64,000 nt of DNA, taken from assembly GCA_027483535.1 (NCBI GenBank), contig JAIXUN010000002.1, forward strand, positions 2,356,001-2,420,000. Reading direction: 5' to 3'. The first letter of the stretch is position 1. The number at the start of each line of letters is the position of its first letter. This DNA comes from a bacterium (GTDB lineage Bacteria > Armatimonadota > Fimbriimonadia > Fimbriimonadales > Fimbriimonadaceae). The notes beneath the pieces were generated by a model. The model saw nothing but the letters and a program-made list of their open reading frames with translations, was not told the DNA's origin and ran no database searches. The position numbers and the translations under genes are program-made. Shown here in pieces: positions 18,750-28,185 of this stretch.

Positions 18750-18767
18750 GAAAAGACCTCTTCTTTC

Positions 18768-20270
18768 TTAGCCTTTGGCAGCGCCCTCAGCGCCTTCCGA
18801 CGGACTCTTTGCCACGCGAAGCTTGGAGCCTTCGACAATGTCTTCCTGGCCGTTCACAACCACGCTCACGCCCTCTGGAATCCCGATAACTTGTACGAGA
18901 GAGTTCTTGGTGATCCCTGTCTTGACGGGCATCTTCTTAGCAACTCCGCCTTCCAGAACCATCACGAAGACCTCAGATCCACGTCGAACGACGGCGCTAC
19001 TCGGGAGCACCACTGCCTTGGCAACGGCCTTGGTGATGATCTCACCCTTGGCGAACATGCCCGGCTTGAGCGTTTGCTCGCCACCCGTGATTTGAACGCG
19101 AACCTTAAAGAGTCGGCCAACGGAGTCGGCGAGCGGGTTGATGAAAGCGACCTTGCCCGCGAACGTTCGATCCGAATAGGCGTCGACGGCGACCTTCACC
19201 AGCGTGCCCGGTTGGACCTTCGCCAGCTCTTCAGAAGGCACTTCGGCCTCGAAGAAAACACCCGCTGAACCGATCAGTCGTACGATCGCATTGCCCGCAC
19301 CAACCACGGTCCCCGCAAGGGTTGGCTTACCAACGACTTTTCCGGAGATCGGAGCGACGATTTGAGCGTCTCGAATCGACTGTTGAACCACCCCAAGAGC
19401 GGCTCGGGAAGCTTCTACCTGGGCCTGAGCCGCTGCAACCTGGTCGTCAAGCGTCACATCGAGCTTCTTGCTTGCTTTTGCCGAAGCAAGGATTTGCTCG
19501 GCTTGCCGCACCTGCTCTCTTGCACTCGCCAAATCTTCGGGACGAGTCACATTGGCGGTGATCGCTTGCCCTTCGATGGCGCTTTGATATTGAGAAAGCG
19601 CGGATTCGTAAGCGTTTCGTTGCTGATCCAGGCGGCTCTCTGGGAGAGCACCCTCTGCGACGAGAGTCTTCACTCGCTCCAGCTCACGCTTTTGCGTTTC
19701 TAAGTTTGATTTTGCTGAAGCAACGTTTGCCGCAGCTTGGGCTTTCTCTTCCGATCGAGCGCCCGCTTCGGCTTTCGCAAGCAGAGCTTTCGCTTGTCGC
19801 ACACCCGATTCCGCCTGTCGCACCGAGGCGTCGGTTCGAGCAGGCGCGAGTCGCGCGCTGTTTCGAGCCTGAGAAAGCTGCGCTTGGCTCGCCTTTAGCT
19901 GAGCCATCGCCTGAGCTTGCTGCGCGAGCAGGTTGGAGATGTCCATGGTCGCCAGCAACTGTCCGGCGGAAACTTGATCACCGTCTTGAACAAATACCGA
20001 CTGGATCTTGCCGGGGCTCTTGGAACCGACCGTCACGTCGCTATCCGTGGCAAGGCTACCGTTGACTGTCAGAACCTCTTCGATTGGGGAGGTTTTCGTG
20101 ACCGTTACGGCAACTTCCTTGACGGGATCGTTTACAACTTCAGCGGTGCGCTTACTATCGGCTTGGGCCTTTCGGTCAGCACATCCGCCCACCGACAGGA
20201 GAACCATCGAAGCCAGCAAAGCCGCATAGAATCCTTTAGGATTAGCAATTCGGAAGAGTCTTTGTTTCAC
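18768..20270 (-). CDS. RND periplasmic adaptor (membrane fusion) lipoprotein
   Basis: This is a 500-residue adaptor with a lipobox (VLLSVGGC), a split biotinyl-lipoyl-like domain (GKIQSVFVQDGDQVSAGQLLATMD, paired with IVAPISGKVVGKPTLAGTVV), an unusually long alpha-helical hairpin rich in Ala, Gln and Glu between them (about 115-300), then beta-barrel and membrane-proximal domains. It bridges the RND pump and the outer-membrane channel. The ATG overlaps the stop of the channel gene by four bases, so translation is coupled. Confidence 0.92.
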   Translation of the reverse strand: MKQRLFRIANPKGFYAALLASMVLLSVGGCADRKAQADSKRTAEVVNDPVKEVAVTVTKTSPIEEVLTVNGSLATDSDVTVGSKSPGKIQSVFVQDGDQVSAGQLLATMDISNLLAQQAQAMAQLKASQAQLSQARNSARLAPARTDASVRQAESGVRQAKALLAKAEAGARSEEKAQAAANVASAKSNLETQKRELERVKTLVAEGALPESRLDQQRNAYESALSQYQSAIEGQAITANVTRPEDLASAREQVRQAEQILASAKASKKLDVTLDDQVAAAQAQVEASRAALGVVQQSIRDAQIVAPISGKVVGKPTLAGTVVGAGNAIVRLIGSAGVFFEAEVPSEELAKVQPGTLVKVAVDAYSDRTFAGKVAFINPLADSVGRLFKVRVQITGGEQTLKPGMFAKGEIITKAVAKAVVLPSSAVVRRGSEVFVMVLEGGVAKKMPVKTGITKNSLVQVIGIPEGVSVVVNGQEDIVEGSKLRVAKSPSEGAEGAAKG

Positions 20271-21640
20271 TTAAGTTCCTTTATTTGGGCGGCCTCTTTG
20301 ACCGCAGCTTCAAAGTCGTCGTTTCCAACCGCACGCTGAAGCTCGGCGTAGGCGGTGAGCATGTCGAAGGTTGCGTTTACCAGTCCGTTCTCGGCGGACG
20401 TGAGCGCAGCTTCGGCATCGAGTACTTCAATGACCGTCGATTCGCCTGCATCCCTTCGAATGCGGGCCAATCGGGCAACTTCTTTTGCCAGTGCCAACTG
20501 CTTTCTCGCCGATTCTTGCCGGGCAAGAGCGGTGGAGTAGTTGGCAGAGGCGTTTCGGATTTCCTGAGCAATTGCGAGACGCTGTTGCTTCAGATTCACC
20601 TGCGCGGTGATGATGTCTTGGTCGAACTGCTTCAGACGGGACCGCGTGGAGCCCGCATCGTAAAGCGGAATAGACAGCACGAGCGTGTTGGTCGTGAGTT
20701 CTCGCTGAGGGTTAAGACCCGCCGGGTCGAGGACTCGTTGATAGTTCAAATTGAAGTTCAGCGACGGCTCGAGCGATTGCATCGTGGCTCTTCGCGTGAA
20801 CTTCAGCGACTCGATGTTGGCCTGAATCGACCGAACCTCGGGTCGAACCACTTCGGCGGCTTCGATCAAGCGGTCGTACTCGCCGCGAATGGAAACATCA
20901 CCGGAGACTTCCGCAACATCGAATTCCGTTTCAATGGGTCGAGCTAGCGAAAGGTTCAGCGCCTGCTTGGCGAGCTTCACTCCATTCTTGGCGCTCAAAA
21001 CATCCGCTTCGGCGGAGGCTTGCTGAGCTTGAAGTCGTTGCAAGTCGATCTTTGCCGTTACGCCGGCTCGGACTTGCTTCTCCGCGTTGACCACCTGCGC
21101 GCTGATGTTCGTGAAGTTGGCCTCACTCACTCTGAGCAGGCTCTGAGCGCGCATGACTTGGTAGTAACCCCGTCGCACGGCGAGTCGCAGGTCATTGAGC
21201 GTGCTGGACTTCTGAAACTGGGACGCCGAGATGGCTTTCTTGGCGGCGTTTGCTTGTCTTCGAACGTTGCCAGAGAGGTCGAACACGTATCCGATCTGAC
21301 CGGAGAGCGTGGTTTGGTCCAGGGGTTGGAAGACCACTGATTGACCACCAATGTTGGCCACCTGCTCGAATCCGTACCGCAGGTAGGTCGCCGAGGTCGA
21401 GACTCGAAAACCTTGCTGCGCGTTGACTTCGTTGAGTCGTTGACGACTCTTGAGGATCGCCGCATCCGCAATCTGAACGCCGAACGCATTCTTCTCGGCA
21501 ATCTTGATCGCGTCTTCAATGACGAGCACGTCTGCTGCCGTCGAGATAGAGGCAAGCGCCGCGATTCCCAGGACGGGCCAGACCCTAGCCCATCCAAGGA
21601 AATTGGGACGTCGATTGTGTTGGGTTGAATTCGTTTGCAT
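20267..21640 (-). CDS. TolC-family outer-membrane efflux channel
   Basis: This is a 457-residue outer-membrane efflux protein with a signal peptide and two repeats of long coiled-coil helices. Each half shows the usual mix of Ala/Gln-rich helix and short beta strands (LSGQIGYVFDLSG; LVLSIPLYDAGSTRSR). It provides the exit duct for the pump encoded downstream. The gene follows the AbrB-like gene by only two bases and precedes the adaptor with a 4-base overlap. Confidence 0.92.
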   Translation of the reverse strand: MQTNSTQHNRRPNFLGWARVWPVLGIAALASISTAADVLVIEDAIKIAEKNAFGVQIADAAILKSRQRLNEVNAQQGFRVSTSATYLRYGFEQVANIGGQSVVFQPLDQTTLSGQIGYVFDLSGNVRRQANAAKKAISASQFQKSSTLNDLRLAVRRGYYQVMRAQSLLRVSEANFTNISAQVVNAEKQVRAGVTAKIDLQRLQAQQASAEADVLSAKNGVKLAKQALNLSLARPIETEFDVAEVSGDVSIRGEYDRLIEAAEVVRPEVRSIQANIESLKFTRRATMQSLEPSLNFNLNYQRVLDPAGLNPQRELTTNTLVLSIPLYDAGSTRSRLKQFDQDIITAQVNLKQQRLAIAQEIRNASANYSTALARQESARKQLALAKEVARLARIRRDAGESTVIEVLDAEAALTSAENGLVNATFDMLTAYAELQRAVGNDDFEAAVKEAAQIKELK

Positions 21641-21642
21641 GA

Positions 21643-21945
21643 CTATTGAGAGGTCGATCCCTCCTCGACTGATTCAGAAATCTCAGCGCCAGAACCCTCG
21701 TTCGGGTCCTCTTGGTGAGATTGAGCATGGTGTTCCATTCGCTCGACTTGAGCGGCGAATTCATCTAAGAACTCTCGGATGGATTCGACCTTAAAGGCCA
21801 TGAGGCCTTTGTGCAGCGGATGCCGCATGAACAGGATCTTGTCGCCTGCTTTGAGGTCGAGATCGCTCCGAGCCTCGGCAGGGATCACAACCTGCCCTCG
21901 TTCTCCGATGGTGGCCGATCCGTAGAAAGCATCTTCAAAGCGCAT
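21643..21945 (-). CDS. AbrB/SpoVT-type DNA-binding protein, likely efflux operon regulator
   Basis: This small protein has an N-terminal swapped-hairpin AbrB domain (SATIGERGQVVIPAEARSDLDLKAGDKILF), then a helical, acidic tail. It is the first gene of the efflux operon, two bases before the TolC-type gene, so it probably controls the operon and itself (inference). The frame is open to 21963; I chose the ATG at 21945 because GTGGGTG lies just upstream, but the start is uncertain. AbrB-like proteins can also be antitoxins (MazE type); no toxin gene is present here. Confidence 0.8.
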   Translation of the reverse strand: MRFEDAFYGSATIGERGQVVIPAEARSDLDLKAGDKILFMRHPLHKGLMAFKVESIREFLDEFAAQVERMEHHAQSHQEDPNEGSGAEISESVEEGSTSQ

Positions 21946-21969
21946 TGTGCACCCACTTCTCATGTTTGT

Positions 21970-21992
21970 GTGAAAAGTATGACATGTTTCAC
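21970..21992. promoter_or_regulatory. Possible operator upstream of efflux operon
   Basis: GTGAAA and TTTCAC form an inverted repeat with 11 bases between, directly upstream of the AbrB-like gene. On the minus strand it overlaps CATACT, a plausible -10. It may be the self-binding site of the regulator; this is weak evidence. Confidence 0.35.
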
Positions 21993-22081
21993 GACTCTGA
22001 TTCCTACTACGTTACGGAGATCGTGACACAGTTGTTTCAAAACGGAAGCACTTTTAACAAGAAATCATTTCAAAACAAAAT

Positions 22082-22118
22082 AAAAAAAGCGCCCCGAGTT
22101 AATCGGGACGCTTTTTTA
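22082..22118 (-). terminator. Terminator after rplU-rpmA
   Basis: A stem of 14 paired bases with one mismatch (AAAAAAGCG, CCCGA / TCGGG, CGCTTTTTT) encloses a 5-base loop. The minus strand ends in seven Ts. The A run on the other side would let it work in both directions. Confidence 0.85.
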
Positions 22119-22137
22119 GAACGATTGAACGCTTTTC

Positions 22138-22392
22138 TTATTGGTGAGGATAAACCGCGATGCGTCGCTTGCCTTCCGGACCTTCGAACTTCACCGCACC
22201 ATCAATGAGGGCGAAGAGCGTGTGGTCTCGACCCATGCCCACGTTGGGACCGGGGTGGAACTGCGTACCGCGTTGTCGGATGAGGATGTTTCCGGCTCGG
22301 ACAACTTCTCCGCCGTACTTCTTCACGCCCAGTCGCTGCGAGTTAGAGTCGCGACCGTTTCGAGTAGAACCTTGACCTTTTTTATGTGCCAT
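22138..22392 (-). CDS. rpmA: Ribosomal protein bL27
   Basis: This is an 84-residue bL27 of the large subunit with the usual [16 protein letters not shown]-terminus, GVKKYGGE, the [12 protein letters not shown] loop and a GRDHTLFAL core. The N-terminus reaches the peptidyl transferase centre. There is no cleavable leader, unlike the Firmicutes form. It follows rplU directly. Confidence 0.97.
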   Translation of the reverse strand: MAHKKGQGSTRNGRDSNSQRLGVKKYGGEVVRAGNILIRQRGTQFHPGPNVGMGRDHTLFALIDGAVKFEGPEGKRRIAVYPHQ

Positions 22393-22710
22393 TTACTTAC
22401 CACCCACCACTTCGGTGACCTTGATTTGCGTGTACGGCTGGCGGTGACCCCAACGCTTACGCTCGTTCTTCTTCGCCTTATAGTTAAAAGCGTTGATCTT
22501 TGCGCCCTTGAACTGTCGCACGATTTGGGCAACAACCTTTGCACCCTTCACGTAGGGAGCACCCAGGTTGGTGCTGTCGCCATCGACGACCATGACCACT
22601 TCGGACAATTCGACCGAATCACCAGCGTTACCGTCGAGTTTCTCGACGATGATCAGTTCGTCCATGGCGGCCTTAACTTGCTTTCCGCCTGTTTTGACAA
22701 TCGCGTACAT
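22393..22710 (-). CDS. rplU: Ribosomal protein bL21
   Basis: bL21 starts at MYAIVKTGGKQ; I chose the ATG at 22710, which has GGAG motifs just upstream, rather than the longer open frame from 22794. The C-terminal KKNERKRWGHRQPYTQIKVTEV is typical. The 84 bases before it are probably 5' leader. In many bacteria this leader carries a regulatory element; I see no clear match here. Confidence 0.96.
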   Translation of the reverse strand: MYAIVKTGGKQVKAAMDELIIVEKLDGNAGDSVELSEVVMVVDGDSTNLGAPYVKGAKVVAQIVRQFKGAKINAFNYKAKKNERKRWGHRQPYTQIKVTEVVGGK

Positions 22711-23095
22711 CGTTCTCTCCGGCCTCCCATAGGGGTTGTTTCTGCTGCTTGAAGTCTGTTCCGAACGGTCCTTACGGTCAGCGATCGGGCACAAACTGCC
22801 AAGAGATTGAAACGCACAAGAGGCGCAATCAAGAATTATGGCGAAAGATGGCTCGCTTTTGCCACATCAGAGGGCATTTTGGTGAAATCCGCAGATTCTC
22901 CTAGGGAAAGAGGAAGACATCAAAACGGATTTGCCCTTAGTACGTCTAGGATATCGCACGCCGTGAAGAATCGGTATCGCGGGATTGCGTCTTTGTATAT
23001 TGCGTCTTGTACTAGGACTTCGAATGGGGTCGGTATGATTCGCAAATCGGCGCCCCAGATGCCTCGTTTTGAGCACGGCAGCCTTTGAGAGTGAA
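22711..23095. other. Divergent intergenic region, no gene seen
   Basis: These 385 bp separate rplU (minus) from the C11-like lipoprotein gene (plus). They must hold both promoters and the bL21 leader. I see no convincing small ORF, no tRNA and no strong hairpin. Confidence 0.5.
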
Positions 23096-24865
23096 ATGAG
23101 TATTCGGAAATTTCTCCCGATTCTGTTTGCCTTGCTCGTGTTCGTGATCGTCGGATGCGGCGGGGGTGGGTCGAAACCTCAATTTGTTTATGAAACCGAC
23201 TGGACGAATCGAACGGCGGTGGGACAAATCACGGGTCGATCTCAGCGAATCACTTTCTTCGACTCAACTAACTCTGCAGCCTTTACTCGCGTGATCAACA
23301 ACACGTTCGACGGTCCGATGTCTTTCACTTACGACATCAACCCCGGCACGTACATGATCCAGGTCGAGTTGTTCTCTGAACTGAATGCCTCGGGAACGCT
23401 CACCGGGCTCGTTAAGAGTTATCGCTCCATTTCGGGATCTTCGAAGTTTCGAACAAGCGTCGGCTCCGCCATTGCGGGCATCGGGGTCACCCCCACCGAT
23501 TCCTCATTCAAGGTCGGCTCGGGAAGGACATACGTCGCGGCGGGGACGACTTCAGATAGTCGCACCACCTTTATTGCACCGAATTCGATCACATGGTCGC
23601 AAACGGGCGCGGTCGTCTCTTTGGATTCATCCGGAGCCGGATCGAACGCCGTTATCGCAACCGGAACCGCCCTCGGTTCGGGATCCGTTCGCGGAACGCA
23701 CTCTCCTTCCTCTCTCCTTGGTGCAGCAACGGTTGCGGTGACACCGACCACTACGACCCGCTCGAAGTGGACCGTCATGGTCTATCTGAACGCGGCGAGC
23801 GATCTGTATACATTCGCTCCTCTTAACTTCAACCAAATGGAAAGCGTTGCTCAGAACGACGATGTTCGATTTGTTGTTCAATGGAAGCTCTCCACTGATT
23901 TGTATTCAGACGCCCTGTTCAACGGCACGCGGCGCTACCTGGTGAAACCCGATACCACGAATGCCATCCGATCCGAGCTGATTCAGGACATGGGATCGAA
24001 CGTGGACATGGGCGACTACCGAACGCTCCAAAACTTCGTGGGCTGGGCGAAAGCGAACTACCCGGCGGATCGGTACTGCTTGGTGATTTGGAGTCACGGC
24101 AATGGCTGGCGACGCTCTACCGTGCCAGAGCCGACACGCGCGGTCAGCTTTGACGACGTCACCGGATCCGCGATCCAGATTTGGGAACTCCCGGCGGCGA
24201 TTGGCTCTGAAAAGCTCGACATCGTGTCGTGGGATGCCTCGCTCATGCAGATGATGGAGGTTGCCTACGAACTGAAGGACAGCGCTAAGTTTGTGACCGG
24301 GAGCGAAGAGAGCCCTCCCGGAGAAGGCTTGCCGTACGACCTCGTATTCCAACGCTTCCGAGACAATCCGGACGAATCGTCTTCGAATCTCACCAAGGCG
24401 TTCGTGGATGGAATGCTGGCTGTTCCGGGTTACGCGCTTAGAAAGATCACCCAGAGCAGCGTAGACACCACCAAACTCGGCGCCCTTGCAACCGCAATAG
24501 ATGGCCTTGCGGCGGCGATGATCGCCAACTCGGCGGATGTGAATCCGATCCTCGGAACGGTGCGCACCCAGGTCCAACGCTACTCACCCAGTGGAAGCCG
24601 TCAATACGCGGACATCTACGACCTCGCGGCGAAGATCAAGGCCAACACCACCAACCTCGCCGTGCAACTGGCCTGCGATGAGGTGCAGGCTAAATTGCTA
24701 GAGGCGGTGGTCTGGAACGGCAATAACACGCAGTCGCCCCGCAGCTTTGGATTGTCGATCGACTTTTCAACAGCCACCGGATTCGCGCCCGCGAAGCCGG
24801 ACTACCTGAACTTGCAGTTGGCAGAAGACACTCGCTGGGACGACTGGCTTTCTTTGGTCCCTTAA
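23096..24865 (+). CDS. Clostripain-like (C11) lipoprotein lacking the catalytic Cys
   Basis: This lipoprotein has a lipobox (FVIVGC followed by four Gly), a beta-rich N-terminal part and a C11/clostripain-related domain from WTVMVYLNAASDL onward. The catalytic His motif WSHGNGW is intact (His334 from this start). The second catalytic site, usually DACLM, reads DASLM with Ser382 encoded by TCG. The conserved surroundings (MMEVAYEL, GSEESPPGEG) remain. It may be an inactive binder or use Ser as nucleophile. I chose the ATG at 23096, which places the signal peptide at the start; a TTG at 23069 is also open. Confidence 0.85.
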   Translation: MSIRKFLPILFALLVFVIVGCGGGGSKPQFVYETDWTNRTAVGQITGRSQRITFFDSTNSAAFTRVINNTFDGPMSFTYDINPGTYMIQVELFSELNASGTLTGLVKSYRSISGSSKFRTSVGSAIAGIGVTPTDSSFKVGSGRTYVAAGTTSDSRTTFIAPNSITWSQTGAVVSLDSSGAGSNAVIATGTALGSGSVRGTHSPSSLLGAATVAVTPTTTTRSKWTVMVYLNAASDLYTFAPLNFNQMESVAQNDDVRFVVQWKLSTDLYSDALFNGTRRYLVKPDTTNAIRSELIQDMGSNVDMGDYRTLQNFVGWAKANYPADRYCLVIWSHGNGWRRSTVPEPTRAVSFDDVTGSAIQIWELPAAIGSEKLDIVSWDASLMQMMEVAYELKDSAKFVTGSEESPPGEGLPYDLVFQRFRDNPDESSSNLTKAFVDGMLAVPGYALRKITQSSVDTTKLGALATAIDGLAAAMIANSADVNPILGTVRTQVQRYSPSGSRQYADIYDLAAKIKANTTNLAVQLACDEVQAKLLEAVVWNGNNTQSPRSFGLSIDFSTATGFAPAKPDYLNLQLAEDTRWDDWLSLVP

Positions 24866-24921
24866 CCCATCGCGCTTCGAAAAGTGGCTCCGAACTCGGG
24901 AAAACCCGGTCGGAGCCTAAG

Positions 24922-24947
24922 AAAAAAAGGGCCCCGTGATGGGGCCC
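24922..24947 (-). terminator. Terminator pointing to a minus-strand transcript
   Basis: A 7-bp pure GC stem (24929-24935 with 24941-24947) with loop GTGAT has A run 24922-24928, which is a T run on the minus strand. On the plus strand there is no T run, so it does not terminate the lipoprotein gene well. Confidence 0.8.
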
Positions 24948-25175
24948 GATGGGCTTGGAGGGTTTCTTATGTCGCCGGGAACTCGTGGGGGATTTGGTCC
25001 CCGGTCGTGTCATCTCGGATCGGAGTCACCCCTTCACCTTCTGACACTGGGTTCTTTCCCCAACTCCAACGGTTTCAACCCGATGTCCTTACCGGTGTCT
25101 GTCTTTTAGGCTCATAAACCGCTTTCCTACCAGGGATTTCCTCCCGAGGGCAAAGCTCGGTCAACCGAAAACCTG
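24922..25175 (-). ncRNA. Candidate structured RNA gene, unknown class
   Basis: The gap between the C11-like gene and rpsR ends on the minus strand in a perfect terminator: GGGCCCC/GGGGCCC stem, then seven Ts. No minus-strand coding gene precedes it. The interval is rich in local hairpins read on that strand: GTGTCA/TGACAC (about 25015-25045), GGGGA/TCCCC nested in CCGGG/CCCGG (about 24975-25005), TGGG/CCCA (about 25049-25064) and GGGA/TCCC (about 25133-25146). I do not find the conserved motifs of RNase P RNA, tmRNA or SRP RNA. A 6S-like or new RNA is possible. The 5' end is a guess. Confidence 0.45.
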
Positions 25176-25177
25176 CT

Positions 25178-25208
25178 TTGGCGAGCCGGAGAGAATCTGT
25201 GTCATAAT
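25178..25208 (+). promoter_or_regulatory. Probable rpsR promoter
   Basis: TTGGCG (25178-25183) and CATAAT (25203-25208) are 19 bases apart, about 45 bp before the bS18 start. The spacing is longer than ideal. Confidence 0.4.
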
Positions 25209-25252
25209 GTCCATCTGCTCGGGGCGATTTGCCCCCGATAAGGACCAAGAGC

Positions 25253-25627
25253 ATGAGTGAAGAACTGAAGAAAGCCGCAGCCGCAGGGCCGATCGATCCG
25301 ATGGCCGCACTGCGAGAGAAAGACGCCGAGCCGGGCGGTCGCACCCGAACCCGCAAGCGCCGCAAGGTGAGCTACCTCACCATCAACAAGATTGACACCG
25401 TCGATTACAAGGAGATCGCGCTTCTTCGCCGATTCCTCAACGATCGCGGCAAGATTCTGCCTAGCCGACAAACCGGAACCACCGCTAAGCAACAGCGAAT
25501 GATTTCCGAGGCGATCAAGCGAGCCCGCGAGATGGCACTGCTTCCGTTCGTGGTCACCGAAATGTCCACCGAGCGACGAGAGAGCCGACGCGAGCGAGAA
25601 GCCGCTCCGCAACCCGCCGCCGAATAA
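25253..25627 (+). CDS. rpsR: Ribosomal protein bS18, zinc-free type
   Basis: The core matches bS18: [32 protein letters not shown] and [12 protein letters not shown]. The Cys pair common in zinc-binding forms (CYFC-like) is SYLT here, and the Cys of GTCAKHQR is also replaced (GTTAKQQR), so this is a C-minus form. It has extra charged tails at both ends: about 40 residues before the core and a C-terminal [12 protein letters not shown] tail. The ATG at 25253 follows AAGGA. It is monocistronic here, away from rpsF. Confidence 0.93.
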   Translation: MSEELKKAAAAGPIDPMAALREKDAEPGGRTRTRKRRKVSYLTINKIDTVDYKEIALLRRFLNDRGKILPSRQTGTTAKQQRMISEAIKRAREMALLPFVVTEMSTERRESRREREAAPQPAAE

Positions 25628-25652
25628 GGCCTCGAGCTTTCGACAAAACAAG

Positions 25653-25682
25653 AAACCTGAGCAATTCGCTCAGGTTTTTTTG
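25653..25682 (+). terminator. Terminator after rpsR
   Basis: The 10-bp stem AAACCTGAGC / GCTCAGGTTT with loop AATTC runs straight into a T tract. Confidence 0.9.
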
Positions 25683-25735
25683 TTTTAGAAGGGGTTGATA
25701 AAAAAGTTATGACGTCCTTCAAGGCTTTCTCGGAC

Positions 25736-25763
25736 TTGACTTTGTCGCCCTACAACGTATAAT
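25736..25763 (+). promoter_or_regulatory. Strong sigma-70 promoter of the ABC ATPase gene
   Basis: TTGACT (25736-25741) and a perfect TATAAT (25758-25763) are 16 bases apart. The predicted start falls in a 10-bp palindrome CCCTGCAGGG (25764-25773), which could be an operator or chance. Confidence 0.75.
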
Positions 25764-25800
25764 CCCTGCAGGGTTTCGAAGTTGGAATCCGGAGGAACGT

Positions 25801-26940
<1,140 letters not shown>

Positions 26941-26961
26941 GCCGGTCGCTTGAACAATTGG

Positions 26962-26995
26962 AAATGCCCCTCAGTGATCCTGAGGGGCATTTTTT
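26962..26995 (+). terminator. Terminator between convergent genes
   Basis: The 12-bp stem AAATGCCCCTCA / TGAGGGGCATTT with a 7-base loop is followed on the plus strand by Ts. It overlaps the stop codon of the minus-strand methyltransferase gene and may serve both. Confidence 0.85.
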
Positions 26996-28181
26996 ATATT
27001 CGCTCCACAAGGGCGTGCCGGAAGCTCTTGCCCACGGCGTAAACCACCAAAGAGCAAACGGGGAGCGACTTTTCGGGCGACCAGCGCACCGATCGCATGA
27101 GGGCTTCGGGGTCGATTCCCTTGGCGTGGCGCTTCTTGACTTCTTCCACTCTCCGACCCAAGTTCCGGAGGGCCAGCTTGGTGGCTTTTGAGTCGCCGCG
27201 ACCGTCGTAAAGCACTCGGTAAGCGCGCAGCCAAGGCGAATCCACGAAGTCATTGCCCGTGAGGTAGCCCACCGAATCCCCCAACTCCGCCAAGTCTCGC
27301 CACTGTCCGAGGGCGTGGGTCCTTACGAGGGCCGGATCGGAATCGTATAAGAATTCCCCGCATTCTGTAACGTTTCCGCTGACTTCCGCAGTCAGCGCCA
27401 CCTCTCCGCTCTCAATGTGGATCGCTGAAACTCCTGTGCCCGCGAGTCTTCCCCACTCCACCAGAACCTCTCGGCATTCACCTCCAAAACTGATGAAAGA
27501 TCGAGCGGGTCCAAGGCTGTCCAACTCGGCATCGGGAAGCAGCGGAGACAGCTTCAGGAGGCCCAAGTCGATGTCGGCATACCGCTGGATAATAAGACGG
27601 GGATCGGGTTCGTAATTGTCCACGTTCGTCTTCCGGATGGTCTGAACTTCCCCGCCCCATTCCCCTTCGCCGCGTCGCATGGGATCGGCGTACACGAATT
27701 GGATATCGCTTGTTTCCAACTCAAGCGCATTCGCGTGAACGCCGCGGACGGAATTTTTGGCGAGCGACGCATTCACGGAAAGCGTTTGGTATGTGGCTTC
27801 GTCCGACTCGATGGCGTCAACGGGTCCTCTCTCGGCAAGGACCAAACTGTCGAAACCCGCTCCGGCGGTAAGGTCGACTACGCGGGCACCTTCCGGATAC
27901 TTGGCGGCGTGAAACTTCGCCACCGCCTCGACCGTCCCCATCTCGCCTCGAATCCGGCTGCCGATCATGCGGGCTCCGTAGGTGGGTGACTTCCTCACCG
28001 CTCGCGAGCGAAACTCGCGCTGGGCGAGCACCCAAGCTCCCAACTCCAAGCCCAGCGATTTCAGAAGAGATTTGGAAAATTGGGGATCCTCTTTTCCGGG
28101 TGCGGGCAAAGGCCGGGCCGCGATAGATCGCTCGAGCGCCTCCAGGGCTAACTCTAAATTGAAGGTTTCCTTGTGCTCCAC
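26994..28181 (-). CDS. Class I SAM methyltransferase with THUMP-like domain
   Basis: This is a Rossmann methyltransferase with SAM motif VVDLTAGAGFDSLVLAERG and YADPMRRG at the catalytic position. The C-terminal half (about the last 150 residues) fits the THUMP-like domain seen in this family, which suggests an RNA substrate, but the exact target is not known. I chose the GTG at 28181, five bases after the stop of the upstream gene; the open frame to 28256 would overlap that gene by 70 bp. Confidence 0.78.
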   Translation of the reverse strand: MEHKETFNLELALEALERSIAARPLPAPGKEDPQFSKSLLKSLGLELGAWVLAQREFRSRAVRKSPTYGARMIGSRIRGEMGTVEAVAKFHAAKYPEGARVVDLTAGAGFDSLVLAERGPVDAIESDEATYQTLSVNASLAKNSVRGVHANALELETSDIQFVYADPMRRGEGEWGGEVQTIRKTNVDNYEPDPRLIIQRYADIDLGLLKLSPLLPDAELDSLGPARSFISFGGECREVLVEWGRLAGTGVSAIHIESGEVALTAEVSGNVTECGEFLYDSDPALVRTHALGQWRDLAELGDSVGYLTGNDFVDSPWLRAYRVLYDGRGDSKATKLALRNLGRRVEEVKKRHAKGIDPEALMRSVRWSPEKSLPVCSLVVYAVGKSFRHALVERI

Positions 28182-28185
28182 CGAT

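Noticed and set aside
21643-21945. MazE-type antitoxin
   Set aside because: No MazF-like toxin follows; the next gene is the TolC-type channel.
22711-23095. tRNA gene or L21 leader element
   Set aside because: No cloverleaf with a T-loop could be read, and no clear leader hairpin was found.
24922-25175. RNase P RNA, tmRNA or SRP RNA at this place
   Set aside because: GGAGGAAATCCC on the minus strand is only loosely like the RNase P P4 core, and the matching 3' ACAGAA segment is missing. The tmRNA tag and tRNA-like ends and the SRP GGAAG core are not found.
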